In this document: positions 1 to 5,037 of the stretch, piece by piece
Position numbering within the stretch: position 1 is the stretch's first letter
Layout: each line of letters starts with the position of its first letter
Assembly: GCA_003553005.1 (NCBI GenBank)
Contig: PUPG01000141.1
Span: 1 to 5,037, forward strand
Direction: 5' to 3'
DNA: 5,037 bases
From: Bacteroidales bacterium
Lineage (GTDB): Bacteria; Bacteroidota; Bacteroidia; Bacteroidales; UBA7960
Position numbers and translations under genes: made by a program
Notes under the pieces: generated by a model
What the model saw: the letters and a program-made list of their open reading frames with translations, nothing else
Databases searched by the model: none
What the model was told of the DNA's origin: nothing

Positions 1-236
1 AGACCTCCTGGCGCGCATTGCTGGATGTTGGCCTGCTAGACATCAGTCCCGACTTTCTGATTCCTATGGACCAGGACATGGAAATGGCCGGTGCCAGTTC
101 AGACATCCTGGTAATTGACCTCGGGAAAAATCCCAGGAATTACCAGGTCGGCGACTTCATTAAATTCAAGCTGAAATACATGGGGGCCTTGCGCCTGTTT
201 AACAGCGACTACATCATTAAACGGCTGGAGGATTAA
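1..236 (+). CDS. Alanine/ornithine racemase-family PLP enzyme, C-terminal fragment
   Basis: The reading frame is open from the left edge (codons in phase with position 3) to a TAA at 234-236, giving about 77 C-terminal residues; the start lies outside the window. The segment GASSD at 90-104, followed by hydrophobic strand residues (ILVIDL), then a 'VGD-I-F' turn and a final 'YMGALRLFNSDYI' segment, matches the C-terminal beta-domain of PLP-dependent racemases of the alanine/ornithine racemase (Orr/YhfX-like) group, where a GASSDH-like motif is typical. Those enzymes interconvert L- and D-amino acids in the cytoplasm using a Schiff-base PLP on a lysine of the N-terminal barrel, which is not visible here. 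The substrate cannot be told from this fragment. It is followed by a hairpin at 259-299 and converges with the DUF4293 gene. The recognition rests on recalled motif similarity, not on an alignment. Confidence 0.65.
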   Translation, partial: TSWRALLDVGLLDISPDFLIPMDQDMEMAGASSDILVIDLGKNPRNYQVGDFIKFKLKYMGALRLFNSDYIIKRLED

Positions 237-253
237 CAACCCGAAAACCCTGT

Positions 254-299
254 AAAAAAAAGCCGGACCATAGCGATTTAAAAAGCGTGGTCCGGCTTT
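254..299 (-). terminator. Intrinsic terminator, minus-strand oriented, possibly bidirectional
   Basis: A perfect 12-bp inverted repeat pairs 259-270 (AAAGCCGGACCA) with 288-299 (TGGTCCGGCTTT) around a 17-nt loop. Read on the minus strand, the stem runs into eight consecutive T residues (complement of 254-261), the classic Rho-independent layout, and it lies 75 bp beyond the DUF4293 stop codon. On the + strand the only T residues are the three in the stem, followed by ATGTATC, so it is a weaker stop for the racemase transcript, although both convergent genes may share it. Confidence 0.85.
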
Positions 300-374
300 A
301 TGTATCAAGGATGGGTAGCTTTCGCCTGCAGTGACCTTTTCTCTGAACGGTGCGTGCTGACGGCCTGGTAAGTG

Positions 375-845
375 CTACCGGATCCGGTCAGCGGCCCTGA
401 CCAGGTTCTCATCCTTGCGTATGGCACGATTGGCCAGCAGGATAAACAGCAGGGAAATGATCGGGAAAAACAGGCCTGGCCCATAAGAGACCTCATACTG
501 TTCAAGCTGCGTACGAATGCTGTCAATCATAAAGAAACTGACCAGGATCATGGCGGCATGAATGAGCATATTGTATTTGCCCAGTTTAATCTGCACCAGC
601 CTTTTCCTGTAATAAAATGACGTGGCGATGGTCAACAAAATGGCCATGAAAAACAGGATAACAAGGAGCAGTGCCATCCAGCGGCCTGTGAGCCCCTCAT
701 GGGCGTCAAAGAAGACCGGGTATTTGGATAACTGCAAGGATACAAAGGGATCTTCCGGCACCAGGTTAGCGATGGGCAACATCACAAAAAGGATGGCAAA
801 CACAAATACCAAAAAGAGATAAACGGTCTGAATACGTTGTAGCAT
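375..845 (-). CDS. DUF4293 family four-helix membrane protein
   Basis: A 156-residue protein of unknown function belonging, from recalled features, to DUF4293, a Bacteroidota family of small inner-membrane proteins. The sequence opens with MLQRIQTVYLFL and ends with a basic/acidic tail containing IRKDENLVRAADR, both of which I associate with the family. Four hydrophobic segments are visible at about residues 7-27, 57-77, 93-109 and 124-141. The loop between helices 1 and 2 (about 28-54) is the longest, and by the positive-inside rule the Arg/Lys-rich loop after helix 2 (YYRKRLVQIKLGKY) and the C-terminal tail are probably cytoplasmic. The ATG at 845-843 is chosen because the family motif begins there. 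There is no Shine-Dalgarno sequence, as expected for the phylum. It is transcribed divergently from rho, with a TAATTTTG element about 60 bp upstream and a strong terminator downstream, so it looks monocistronic. No catalytic motif is evident and no function can be assigned. Confidence 0.85.
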   Translation of the reverse strand: MLQRIQTVYLFLVFVFAILFVMLPIANLVPEDPFVSLQLSKYPVFFDAHEGLTGRWMALLLVILFFMAILLTIATSFYYRKRLVQIKLGKYNMLIHAAMILVSFFMIDSIRTQLEQYEVSYGPGLFFPIISLLFILLANRAIRKDENLVRAADRIR

Positions 846-903
846 GTTTGATAAGTTTTGGTTATTTCAACAGGAATGTGAGTACATACACAATATTTAC
901 CTG

Positions 904-929
904 CAAAATTACGTAAAATGCCCTAACAA
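904..929 (-). promoter_or_regulatory. Putative Bacteroidota-type promoter for the DUF4293 gene
   Basis: On the minus strand, positions 911-904 read TAATTTTG, an exact match to the Bacteroidota -7 consensus TAnnTTTG. A TTG at 929-927 could be the -33 element, but its 15-nt spacing is shorter than the usual ~19, which lowers confidence. Transcription would start near position 898 and give an untranslated leader of about 50 nt before the ATG at 845. AT-rich DNA makes chance matches possible. Confidence 0.45.
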
Positions 930-1086
930 TCGTTCTGTGTCAGATTGAATATTTTGACAGCCTTATGCCCGCTGGCCCTGTCAGGCCTTTTTGGCCGTGA
1001 CATCCGGTGAATTCAGCTTGTGGCATGAAGGAAGTCTCCGATCTGGTAATTTTGATTATCAGGGAGGTAGCTCACAAAAATATTTT

Positions 1087-1114
1087 TTTGTTTTATCAGA
1101 AATGTGTATATTTG
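1087..1114 (+). promoter_or_regulatory. Putative Bacteroidota-type promoter for rho
   Basis: TATATTTG at 1107-1114 is an exact match to the -7 consensus TAnnTTTG, followed by C as is common. TTTG at 1087-1090 matches the -33 element, with 16 nt between the two, slightly short of the usual ~19. An A/T tract (AAAAATATTTTTTT, 1076-1089) lies immediately upstream and overlaps the -33 element; it could act as an UP-like or bendable sequence. Transcription would start near 1120, leaving a leader of about 200 nt. Another exact TAnnTTTG match, TAATTTTG at 1047-1054, lacks a well-spaced -33 element (nearest TTG at 1018-1020, 26 nt away) and may be a second weaker start or chance. Confidence 0.6.
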
Positions 1115-1119
1115 CAGCG

Positions 1120-1320
1120 ATTCCTGCTTATTCAACATTTTTCTTTGGAAAACATACCTGCATCATACTGTTATACCTGTTAGCATCAGCGATAGCTTCT
1201 GCGGAGTGGTTGATTACAATCTGATACCCCGGGAGCAGGACCGGGCCCCCATTATTACCTTAGCTCATAGCTGTCTTTCATGAATCAATCTTTCATTTCA
1301 GATCACTAATTATTACCTCC
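1120..1320 (+). promoter_or_regulatory. Predicted rho mRNA leader, possible autoregulatory region
   Basis: If the promoter at 1087-1114 is used, rho carries an unusually long untranslated leader. A small hairpin is possible at 1183-1202 (GCA and AGC pairing with GCT and TGC across a 2x2 internal loop). A GC-rich hairpin is possible at 1228-1245 (CCCGG with CCGGG, 8-nt loop). Downstream, 1261-1320 is C-rich and G-poor (15 C, 5 G) and mostly unpaired by eye, the composition expected of a Rho-loading (rut-like) site. The heptamer ATACCTG occurs at 1154-1160 and 1173-1179. A single upstream ATG at 1280 opens a 9-codon frame (MNQSFISDH) ending 11 nt before the rho ATG. E. coli rho is known to be autoregulated through its leader; the same here is inference. 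No riboswitch class is recognised. Confidence 0.35.
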
Positions 1321-3243
1321 ATGTACGACATAGTAGAATTAAACAGCAAACTTCTCGCCGACCTCAAAGAGATTGCCAGGAGTTTAGACATCAAAAAAGT
1401 GGATTCTTACAAAAAGCAAGACCTCATTTATAAAATTCTGGATGCCCAGGCTTTAAATCCACCTGCGGCTGCAGAATCCAAACAGGAAAAAACGGCTGAG
1501 CGCCGTCGACCAGGTCGTCCGCGCAAGCGCATTCCTGCGGGCTCCTCCTCGGAGCAGACAGCCAAATCAAAGCAGGACTCAGCTGACCAGGAGCAAAAGC
1601 AAGCACAGCAAAAACAGCAGGAGGACCGTCAGCAGGAGAAAAAGCGCGCTGCCGGCTCCGGGCAGGAAGCGGCTAAACAGGAAGGCGTACAGGAAAAGCC
1701 GGCTGCTTCCCAGGAGAAGGAAAAAGCTCCTGCGGAAAAACCCAAGGAACGCCGCAAGAGAGGGCGACCCAGCAAAAAAGAACAACAGGCTGCCCAGGAG
1801 GCCAGGGAGCAGCAGAAGAAACAAGAGCAGCAGAAAAAGGAACAGCAGAAAAAACCGGCTGACCAGCCTGCGGCTGAAAAAACTGCTTCATTAGATAGCC
1901 GGGATGCAAGCCAGGGGAAAAAGAAACAACAACACGAAGCCCAGCAGCAGAAAGACGCCAAACAGGGCCAAAAGGCAGAGGCTGAGACCAGGCAGGAAGC
2001 CCAAAAGCACGAATCTGCAAGCCCCCAAGATACCAGGGACAAACAAGAACCCAAAGAAAAGGATGTGGAATCCTATCAAAAGCCCAAGGGCTTTGACAGA
2101 AGAACGGGAGAACCCGTTTATGAGTTTGATGGGATCATTTCCGCAGAAGGGGTTCTGGAGATCATGCCCGATGGCTATGGCTTTTTGCGCTCCTCAGATT
2201 ATAACTACCTGAACTCGCCCGATGACATTTACGTTTCGCAGAGCCAGATTAAGCTTTTCGGACTGAAAACCGGCGACACCGTTGAAGGGGGCATCCGGCC
2301 ACCCAAGGAAAATGAGAAGTATTTCCCCTTGATCAAGGTGGAAAACATCAACGGCAGGATTCCGGCCGAGGTCAGGGACCGCGTGCCTTTCGATTTTCTG
2401 ACGCCGCTGTTTCCCGAGGAAAAATTCAAGATCACCGGGCACCCGGGTGAAACCCTGTCAACCAGGATCATCGACATGTTTGCGCCACTGGGTAAAGGGC
2501 AACGTGGCCTGATCGTGGCGCAGCCCAAAACAGGTAAAACCATCCTGTTGCAGGAAATAGCGAATGCCATTGCAGCCAACCACCCGGAAGTGTACCTGAT
2601 CGTCCTGCTTATCGACGAACGGCCGGAAGAGGTCACCGAAATGGCCCGAAATGTGAAAGGAGAAGTGATCTCCTCCACTTTCGACGAGCCGGCCGAACGC
2701 CACGTCAAGGTATCCAACATCGTCCAGGAGAAAGCCAAGAGGATGGTGGAATGTGGGCACGATGTAGTGATTCTGCTGGACAGCATCACACGCCTGGCCA
2801 GGGCATTCAACACGGTATCGCCCGCATCGGGCAAGGTACTCTCAGGGGGTGTGGACGCCAATGCGCTCCACAAACCCAAGCGCTTCTTTGGTGCCGCCAG
2901 AAATATTGAAAATGGCGGATCGCTTTCCATCATCGCCACCGCCCTGATCGACACAGGCTCCAAGATGGATGAGGTGATCTTTGAAGAGTTCAAGGGCACG
3001 GGCAACATGGAATTGCAGCTCGACCGCAGGCTGTCGAACAAACGGATCTTCCCCTCCATCGATATCGTGGCTTCCGGCACCCGCCGTGAAGACCTGCTCC
3101 TGCATAAGGACCTCATGAACAGGATCTGGGTGTTGCGTAAGTTCATCGCAGACATGACCGCAATGGAAGCCATGGAATTCCTGATGGAACGCATAAGGCA
3201 TACGCAGGATAATGAAGAGTTCCTGATGTCGATGAACGGTTAA
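1321..3243 (+). CDS. rho: Transcription termination factor Rho with long disordered insertion
   Basis: A 640-residue Rho, the hexameric RNA-dependent ATPase/translocase that ends transcription; E. coli Rho is 419 residues. Residues 1-45 are the N-terminal helical Rho_N domain. Residues 46-262 are a low-complexity Q/K/E/A-rich insertion. Residues 268-345 are the cold-shock RNA-binding domain, with DGYGFLR (284-290) and Y304 matching the E. coli F62/F64/Y80 RNA-contact positions. Residues 346-630 are the RecA-like motor: P-loop QPKTGKT (401-407), catalytic Glu in IDERPEE (E433), Walker B LLDS (D487), Q-loop [10 protein letters not shown] (501-510), R-loop KGTGN (558-562) and arginine finger R588 in SGTRRE. 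All catalytic elements are intact. The ATG at 1321 is the only plausible start, because an in-frame TAG lies at 1261 with no other ATG between, and [12 protein letters not shown] is the expected Bacteroidota N-terminus. There is no Shine-Dalgarno sequence. Bacteroides Rho is reported to have a comparable disordered region that promotes phase separation. Confidence 0.98.
   Translation: MYDIVELNSKLLADLKEIARSLDIKKVDSYKKQDLIYKILDAQALNPPAAAESKQEKTAERRRPGRPRKRIPAGSSSEQTAKSKQDSADQEQKQAQQKQQEDRQQEKKRAAGSGQEAAKQEGVQEKPAASQEKEKAPAEKPKERRKRGRPSKKEQQAAQEAREQQKKQEQQKKEQQKKPADQPAAEKTASLDSRDASQGKKKQQHEAQQQKDAKQGQKAEAETRQEAQKHESASPQDTRDKQEPKEKDVESYQKPKGFDRRTGEPVYEFDGIISAEGVLEIMPDGYGFLRSSDYNYLNSPDDIYVSQSQIKLFGLKTGDTVEGGIRPPKENEKYFPLIKVENINGRIPAEVRDRVPFDFLTPLFPEEKFKITGHPGETLSTRIIDMFAPLGKGQRGLIVAQPKTGKTILLQEIANAIAANHPEVYLIVLLIDERPEEVTEMARNVKGEVISSTFDEPAERHVKVSNIVQEKAKRMVECGHDVVILLDSITRLARAFNTVSPASGKVLSGGVDANALHKPKRFFGAARNIENGGSLSIIATALIDTGSKMDEVIFEEFKGTGNMELQLDRRLSNKRIFPSIDIVASGTRREDLLLHKDLMNRIWVLRKFIADMTAMEAMEFLMERIRHTQDNEEFLMSMNG
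1456..2070 (+). other. Intrinsically disordered Q/K/E-rich region of Rho (residues 46-250)
   Basis: By direct count, residues 51-250 contain 39 Gln and 35 Lys. Between residues 46 and 250 there is no Phe, Tyr, Trp or Cys, and only four strongly hydrophobic residues (I71, V123, L191, V249). Two basic AT-hook-like motifs occur: [10 protein letters not shown] (61-70) and [10 protein letters not shown] (144-153). The stretch separates Rho_N from the cold-shock domain, which are contiguous in E. coli Rho. The low hydrophobicity means it cannot fold as a globular domain. The E/Q/K-rich parts (about 155-180) could form isolated charged helix. Confidence 0.9.
1807..1854 (+). repeat. Short in-frame EQQKK repeats inside rho
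   Basis: The pentapeptide EQQKK occurs three times at residues 163-167, 169-173 and 174-178 ([16 protein letters not shown]). The DNA units GAGCAGCAGAAGAAA, GAGCAGCAGAAAAAG and GAACAGCAGAAAAAA differ only at wobble positions. This looks like local expansion of a purine-rich coding microsatellite, and the A-runs could favour slippage, but the frame is intact here. Confidence 0.8.
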
Positions 3244-3250
3244 ACGTCCA

Positions 3251-5037
3251 CTACCTGAGCCGGCGCCTTTTAAGCCGCAGCGAGTTAAGGATCACGACCA
3301 CATCCGAAGCAGCCATAGCGAAAGCGGCCACAATGGGTGTCAGCAAGCCAATCATCGCCAACGGGATGGCAGATACGTTATAGAAAAAAGCCCAGAAAAG
3401 GTTCTCCTTGATCGTCCGCCGGGTCGTGCGCGTGGTACCGAACGCTTTCTCAAGCAGGGAAAGGTCTCCTTTCAATAAGACGACTTCTGCAGATTTAACA
3501 GCGACTTGCGTAGCATCACTCATGCTGATGCCCACGTGCGCCTTGGCCAGGGCCGGTGCATCATTGATGCCATCGCCAACCATGGCCACATGACTTTTAC
3601 GCGAAAGCTGCTCAATGACTTTCAGTTTCTGATCCGGCAACTGTTCTGCATACACTTCTTCGATTCCCAGGGATTGTGCGATGGCATCGCAACGCGATTG
3701 GCGGTCACCACTCAGCAATACCGACTTCAAGCCTTTCTTTTTCAGGTTCTGCACCACTTCGGCTGCACCCGGCTTAATCTCATCTTCAAGGTCCAGCCAG
3801 GCAATCAACTGGTCATTCATCAAAAGGTAAACCTGGTGCGTATCATCGGTGGTCAGGTGGGATGCCACATTATACGATCCGGCGACAAAACGATTCCCAT
3901 CATTATCTACCGCCCTTATGCCCAGGCCTTTCTCTTCATCCACCTGATCGAACCGGATGGTCCCGGATTTTTTAAAATGTTCCGTAATGGCTTTGGCAAT
4001 CGGGTGACTCGAGTGTTTTTCCATGCTGTATAGCACACTGCGCACACTATCTTCTGATTTTCCAAAACATTCCAGCCGGGTGACCCGGAAATTGCCTGTG
4101 GTCAGGGTTCCGGTCTTGTCAAACACTACGGTATCAACCGCGGTGAGTTTATCCACGGCGGTTCCTCCCTTGATCAGGATCCCGCTTTTGGCAGATCGTC
4201 CCAGGCCCACAACTACGGCAGTGGGTATGGCCAATCCCAGTGCACAGGGACAGGCAATCACCAACACGGCAATGCCGCGCATCAGCGAATCGCGGAAAGG
4301 CAGCTCCGTGCCCAGTGCCCAGAAAGCAAGTGTACCAATCGCCAGGATGACCACTGTGGGGACAAAGATCATGCTGATCTTGTCTGCCAGGTTCTGCAAT
4401 TTGGGTTTGTCTTTCTGGGCATCCCGCACCATTTCGATGATCTGTGAAAGCACGGTGTCCTTGCCCGTAGCCGTAGCTTTGACCCTGAGCGTGCCGGACA
4501 CCAGGATGGTTCCACCGACCACCTTGTTTCCTTTTTCCTTGTCCACAGGCACACTTTCACCCGAAATCAGGCTCTCGTCCACGCTACCAGAACCCCAGTA
4601 AATTTCGCCATCCACCGGGATCTTATCCCCGGTGTTCACCAGCACACGATCACCCTCTTCCAGTAGGGAGGCATCGACTTCTTCAATCGTTTCCTGCCCT
4701 TCGTACATTTCAGTGACCAGTTTCCGGGCAGTGTTCTTTTGCAAGCGAACCAGGTCGTCAATGGCCGAAGTGGTCTTTTTCACTGACCTGTGCTCAAGCA
4801 TGTTACCCAGCAACACAATGGAAATGATGCTGGCCGAAGTTTCATAAAACAGGTAATCGTGACCGAGGTTATAAATGGTACCAATCAGGCTGTAAACGAA
4901 TGCTGCCGTGCTGCCTAGAAAAATGAGCACATCCATGTTGGTTACGCCGGCCCTCAGACTGCTCCAGGCACTGCGCCCAAAATGGAAAAACCCGACGGTA
5001 AACACCGGAATGGTCATGATGAGCTGGAAAATGTCAT
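3251..5037 (-). CDS. copA: Cu+-type P1B ATPase (CopA-like), N-terminus outside window
   Basis: A heavy-metal-exporting P-type ATPase of the inner membrane, most likely moving Cu+ from the cytoplasm to the periplasm. The frame stays open to the right edge, so the start, any N-terminal HMA domain and the first helix are missing; the visible part is about 594 residues. Numbering from the Met at 5017: helices at about 26-49 and 54-73; actuator domain with SGES (152-155); a helix at about 216-236; ion-channel helix with CPC (C256-P257-C258); phosphorylation motif DKTGTLT (D300); nucleotide-domain HP (H338-P339) and GLG (364-366); hinge GDGINDAP (481-488). Helix 7 fits N(x)6YN(x)4P exactly (N539, Y546-N547, P552), the P1B-1 copper signature. 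The last helix reads M568-A-A-S571-D572, where the copper type usually has MxxSS. It ends in a basic tail and converges on rho, 7 bp apart, with no clear terminator. The exact metal is inferred from motifs; Ag+ is usually also a substrate of this group. Confidence 0.92.
   Translation of the reverse strand, partial: DIFQLIMTIPVFTVGFFHFGRSAWSSLRAGVTNMDVLIFLGSTAAFVYSLIGTIYNLGHDYLFYETSASIISIVLLGNMLEHRSVKKTTSAIDDLVRLQKNTARKLVTEMYEGQETIEEVDASLLEEGDRVLVNTGDKIPVDGEIYWGSGSVDESLISGESVPVDKEKGNKVVGGTILVSGTLRVKATATGKDTVLSQIIEMVRDAQKDKPKLQNLADKISMIFVPTVVILAIGTLAFWALGTELPFRDSLMRGIAVLVIACPCALGLAIPTAVVVGLGRSAKSGILIKGGTAVDKLTAVDTVVFDKTGTLTTGNFRVTRLECFGKSEDSVRSVLYSMEKHSSHPIAKAITEHFKKSGTIRFDQVDEEKGLGIRAVDNDGNRFVAGSYNVASHLTTDDTHQVYLLMNDQLIAWLDLEDEIKPGAAEVVQNLKKKGLKSVLLSGDRQSRCDAIAQSLGIEEVYAEQLPDQKLKVIEQLSRKSHVAMVGDGINDAPALAKAHVGISMSDATQVAVKSAEVVLLKGDLSLLEKAFGTTRTTRRTIKENLFWAFFYNVSAIPLAMIGLLTPIVAAFAMAASDVVVILNSLRLKRRRLR

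Larger units (their letters stand above)
846..1320. other. Divergent intergenic region between DUF4293 gene and rho
   Basis: This 475-bp stretch has no convincing gene. From left to right it holds the 5' leader and a promoter-like element for the minus-strand DUF4293 gene (846-929), a segment with three GGCC tetramers and a T5 run (974-996) that I cannot explain, a first + strand TAnnTTTG match (1047-1054), an AT-rich tract (1075-1096), a second and better-supported + strand promoter (1087-1114), and a predicted ~200-nt leader running to the rho ATG. An open frame at 991-1224 starts at TTG, lies across the promoter elements and has no recognisable protein features, so it is not called. Confidence 0.7.

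Noticed and set aside
974..996. GGCC hairpin followed by TTTTT, resembling a + strand terminator
   Set aside because: The stem is only 4 bp and there is no + strand gene upstream for it to serve.
991..1224. A 77-codon + strand open frame between the DUF4293 gene and rho
   Set aside because: It starts at TTG, runs over both promoter-like elements, and shows no recognisable domain or coherent membrane topology; most likely chance.
1251..1318. Direct repeat ATTATTACCT at 1251-1260 and 1309-1318, and TCTTTCAT at 1274-1281 and 1289-1296
   Set aside because: The repeats are short and AT-biased with no dyad symmetry or flanking conservation visible; chance is sufficient.
1316..1320. CCTCC directly before the rho ATG
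   Set aside because: It resembles the anti-Shine-Dalgarno of 16S rRNA, not the Shine-Dalgarno itself, so it cannot pair with the ribosome as a binding site.
1629..2054. Minus-strand frames very rich in Cys, Phe, Leu and Ser opposite the Rho insertion
   Set aside because: The composition is simply the complement of purine-rich Gln/Lys/Glu codons (CTG, CTT, TTT, TTC, TGC) in other frames; not membrane proteins or toxins.
2229..3194. A 321-codon minus-strand frame opposite rho
   Set aside because: It lies entirely antisense to the highly conserved Rho motor, has Ser/Arg-rich composition typical of a shadow frame, and matches nothing I recognise.
3506..4033. A 175-codon + strand frame opposite the ATPase gene
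   Set aside because: It is antisense to the P-domain and hinge motifs of an intact ATPase; a shadow frame.
4553..4564. SGES instead of the common TGES in the actuator domain of the ATPase
   Set aside because: A Ser at this position is a familiar conservative variant in P1B ATPases, and the catalytic Glu is retained.
5018..5037. Apparent absence of an HMA metal-binding domain and first helix in the ATPase
   Set aside because: The frame is open through the right edge of the window, so this is truncation by the window, not a biological deletion; the Met at 5017 is not the true start.

Overview
The window comes from a member of the Bacteroidota with roughly balanced base composition. Three things point there: a DUF4293 membrane protein (a family I know essentially only from this phylum), a Rho factor with a long disordered insertion and the phylum-typical 'AQPKTGKT' P-loop, and promoter-like elements of the TAnnTTTG type with no Shine-Dalgarno sequence before the start codons. 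Class and genus cannot be fixed from this stretch.

Layout: (1) 1-236, + strand, the C-terminal end of a PLP-dependent alanine/ornithine racemase-family enzyme, cut by the left window edge. (2) 254-299, a 12-bp perfect hairpin whose U-tract lies on the minus strand, so it mainly terminates the next gene. (3) 375-845, minus strand, a complete four-helix DUF4293 membrane protein. (4) 846-1320, a 475-bp divergent intergenic region. It holds a promoter-like element for each direction and, for the + strand, a predicted ~200-nt rho leader with two small hairpins, a C-rich/G-poor 3' end and a 9-codon upstream ORF. (5) 1321-3243, + strand, complete rho (640 aa), with about 215 residues of Q/K/E-rich low-complexity sequence between the N-terminal helical domain and the RNA-binding cold-shock domain. 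(6) 3251-5037, minus strand, a Cu+-type P1B ATPase (copA-like) cut by the right window edge, converging on rho with 7 bp between stop codons.

The genes do not form one pathway. The window is ordinary chromosomal housekeeping sequence, with no mobile element, CRISPR array, tRNA or rRNA that I can see. The points that deserve a second look are the composition and AT-hook-like motifs of the Rho insertion, the possible self-regulating rho leader, an Asp replacing a copper-site Ser in the last helix of the ATPase, and the rho/copA junction with no visible intrinsic terminator.
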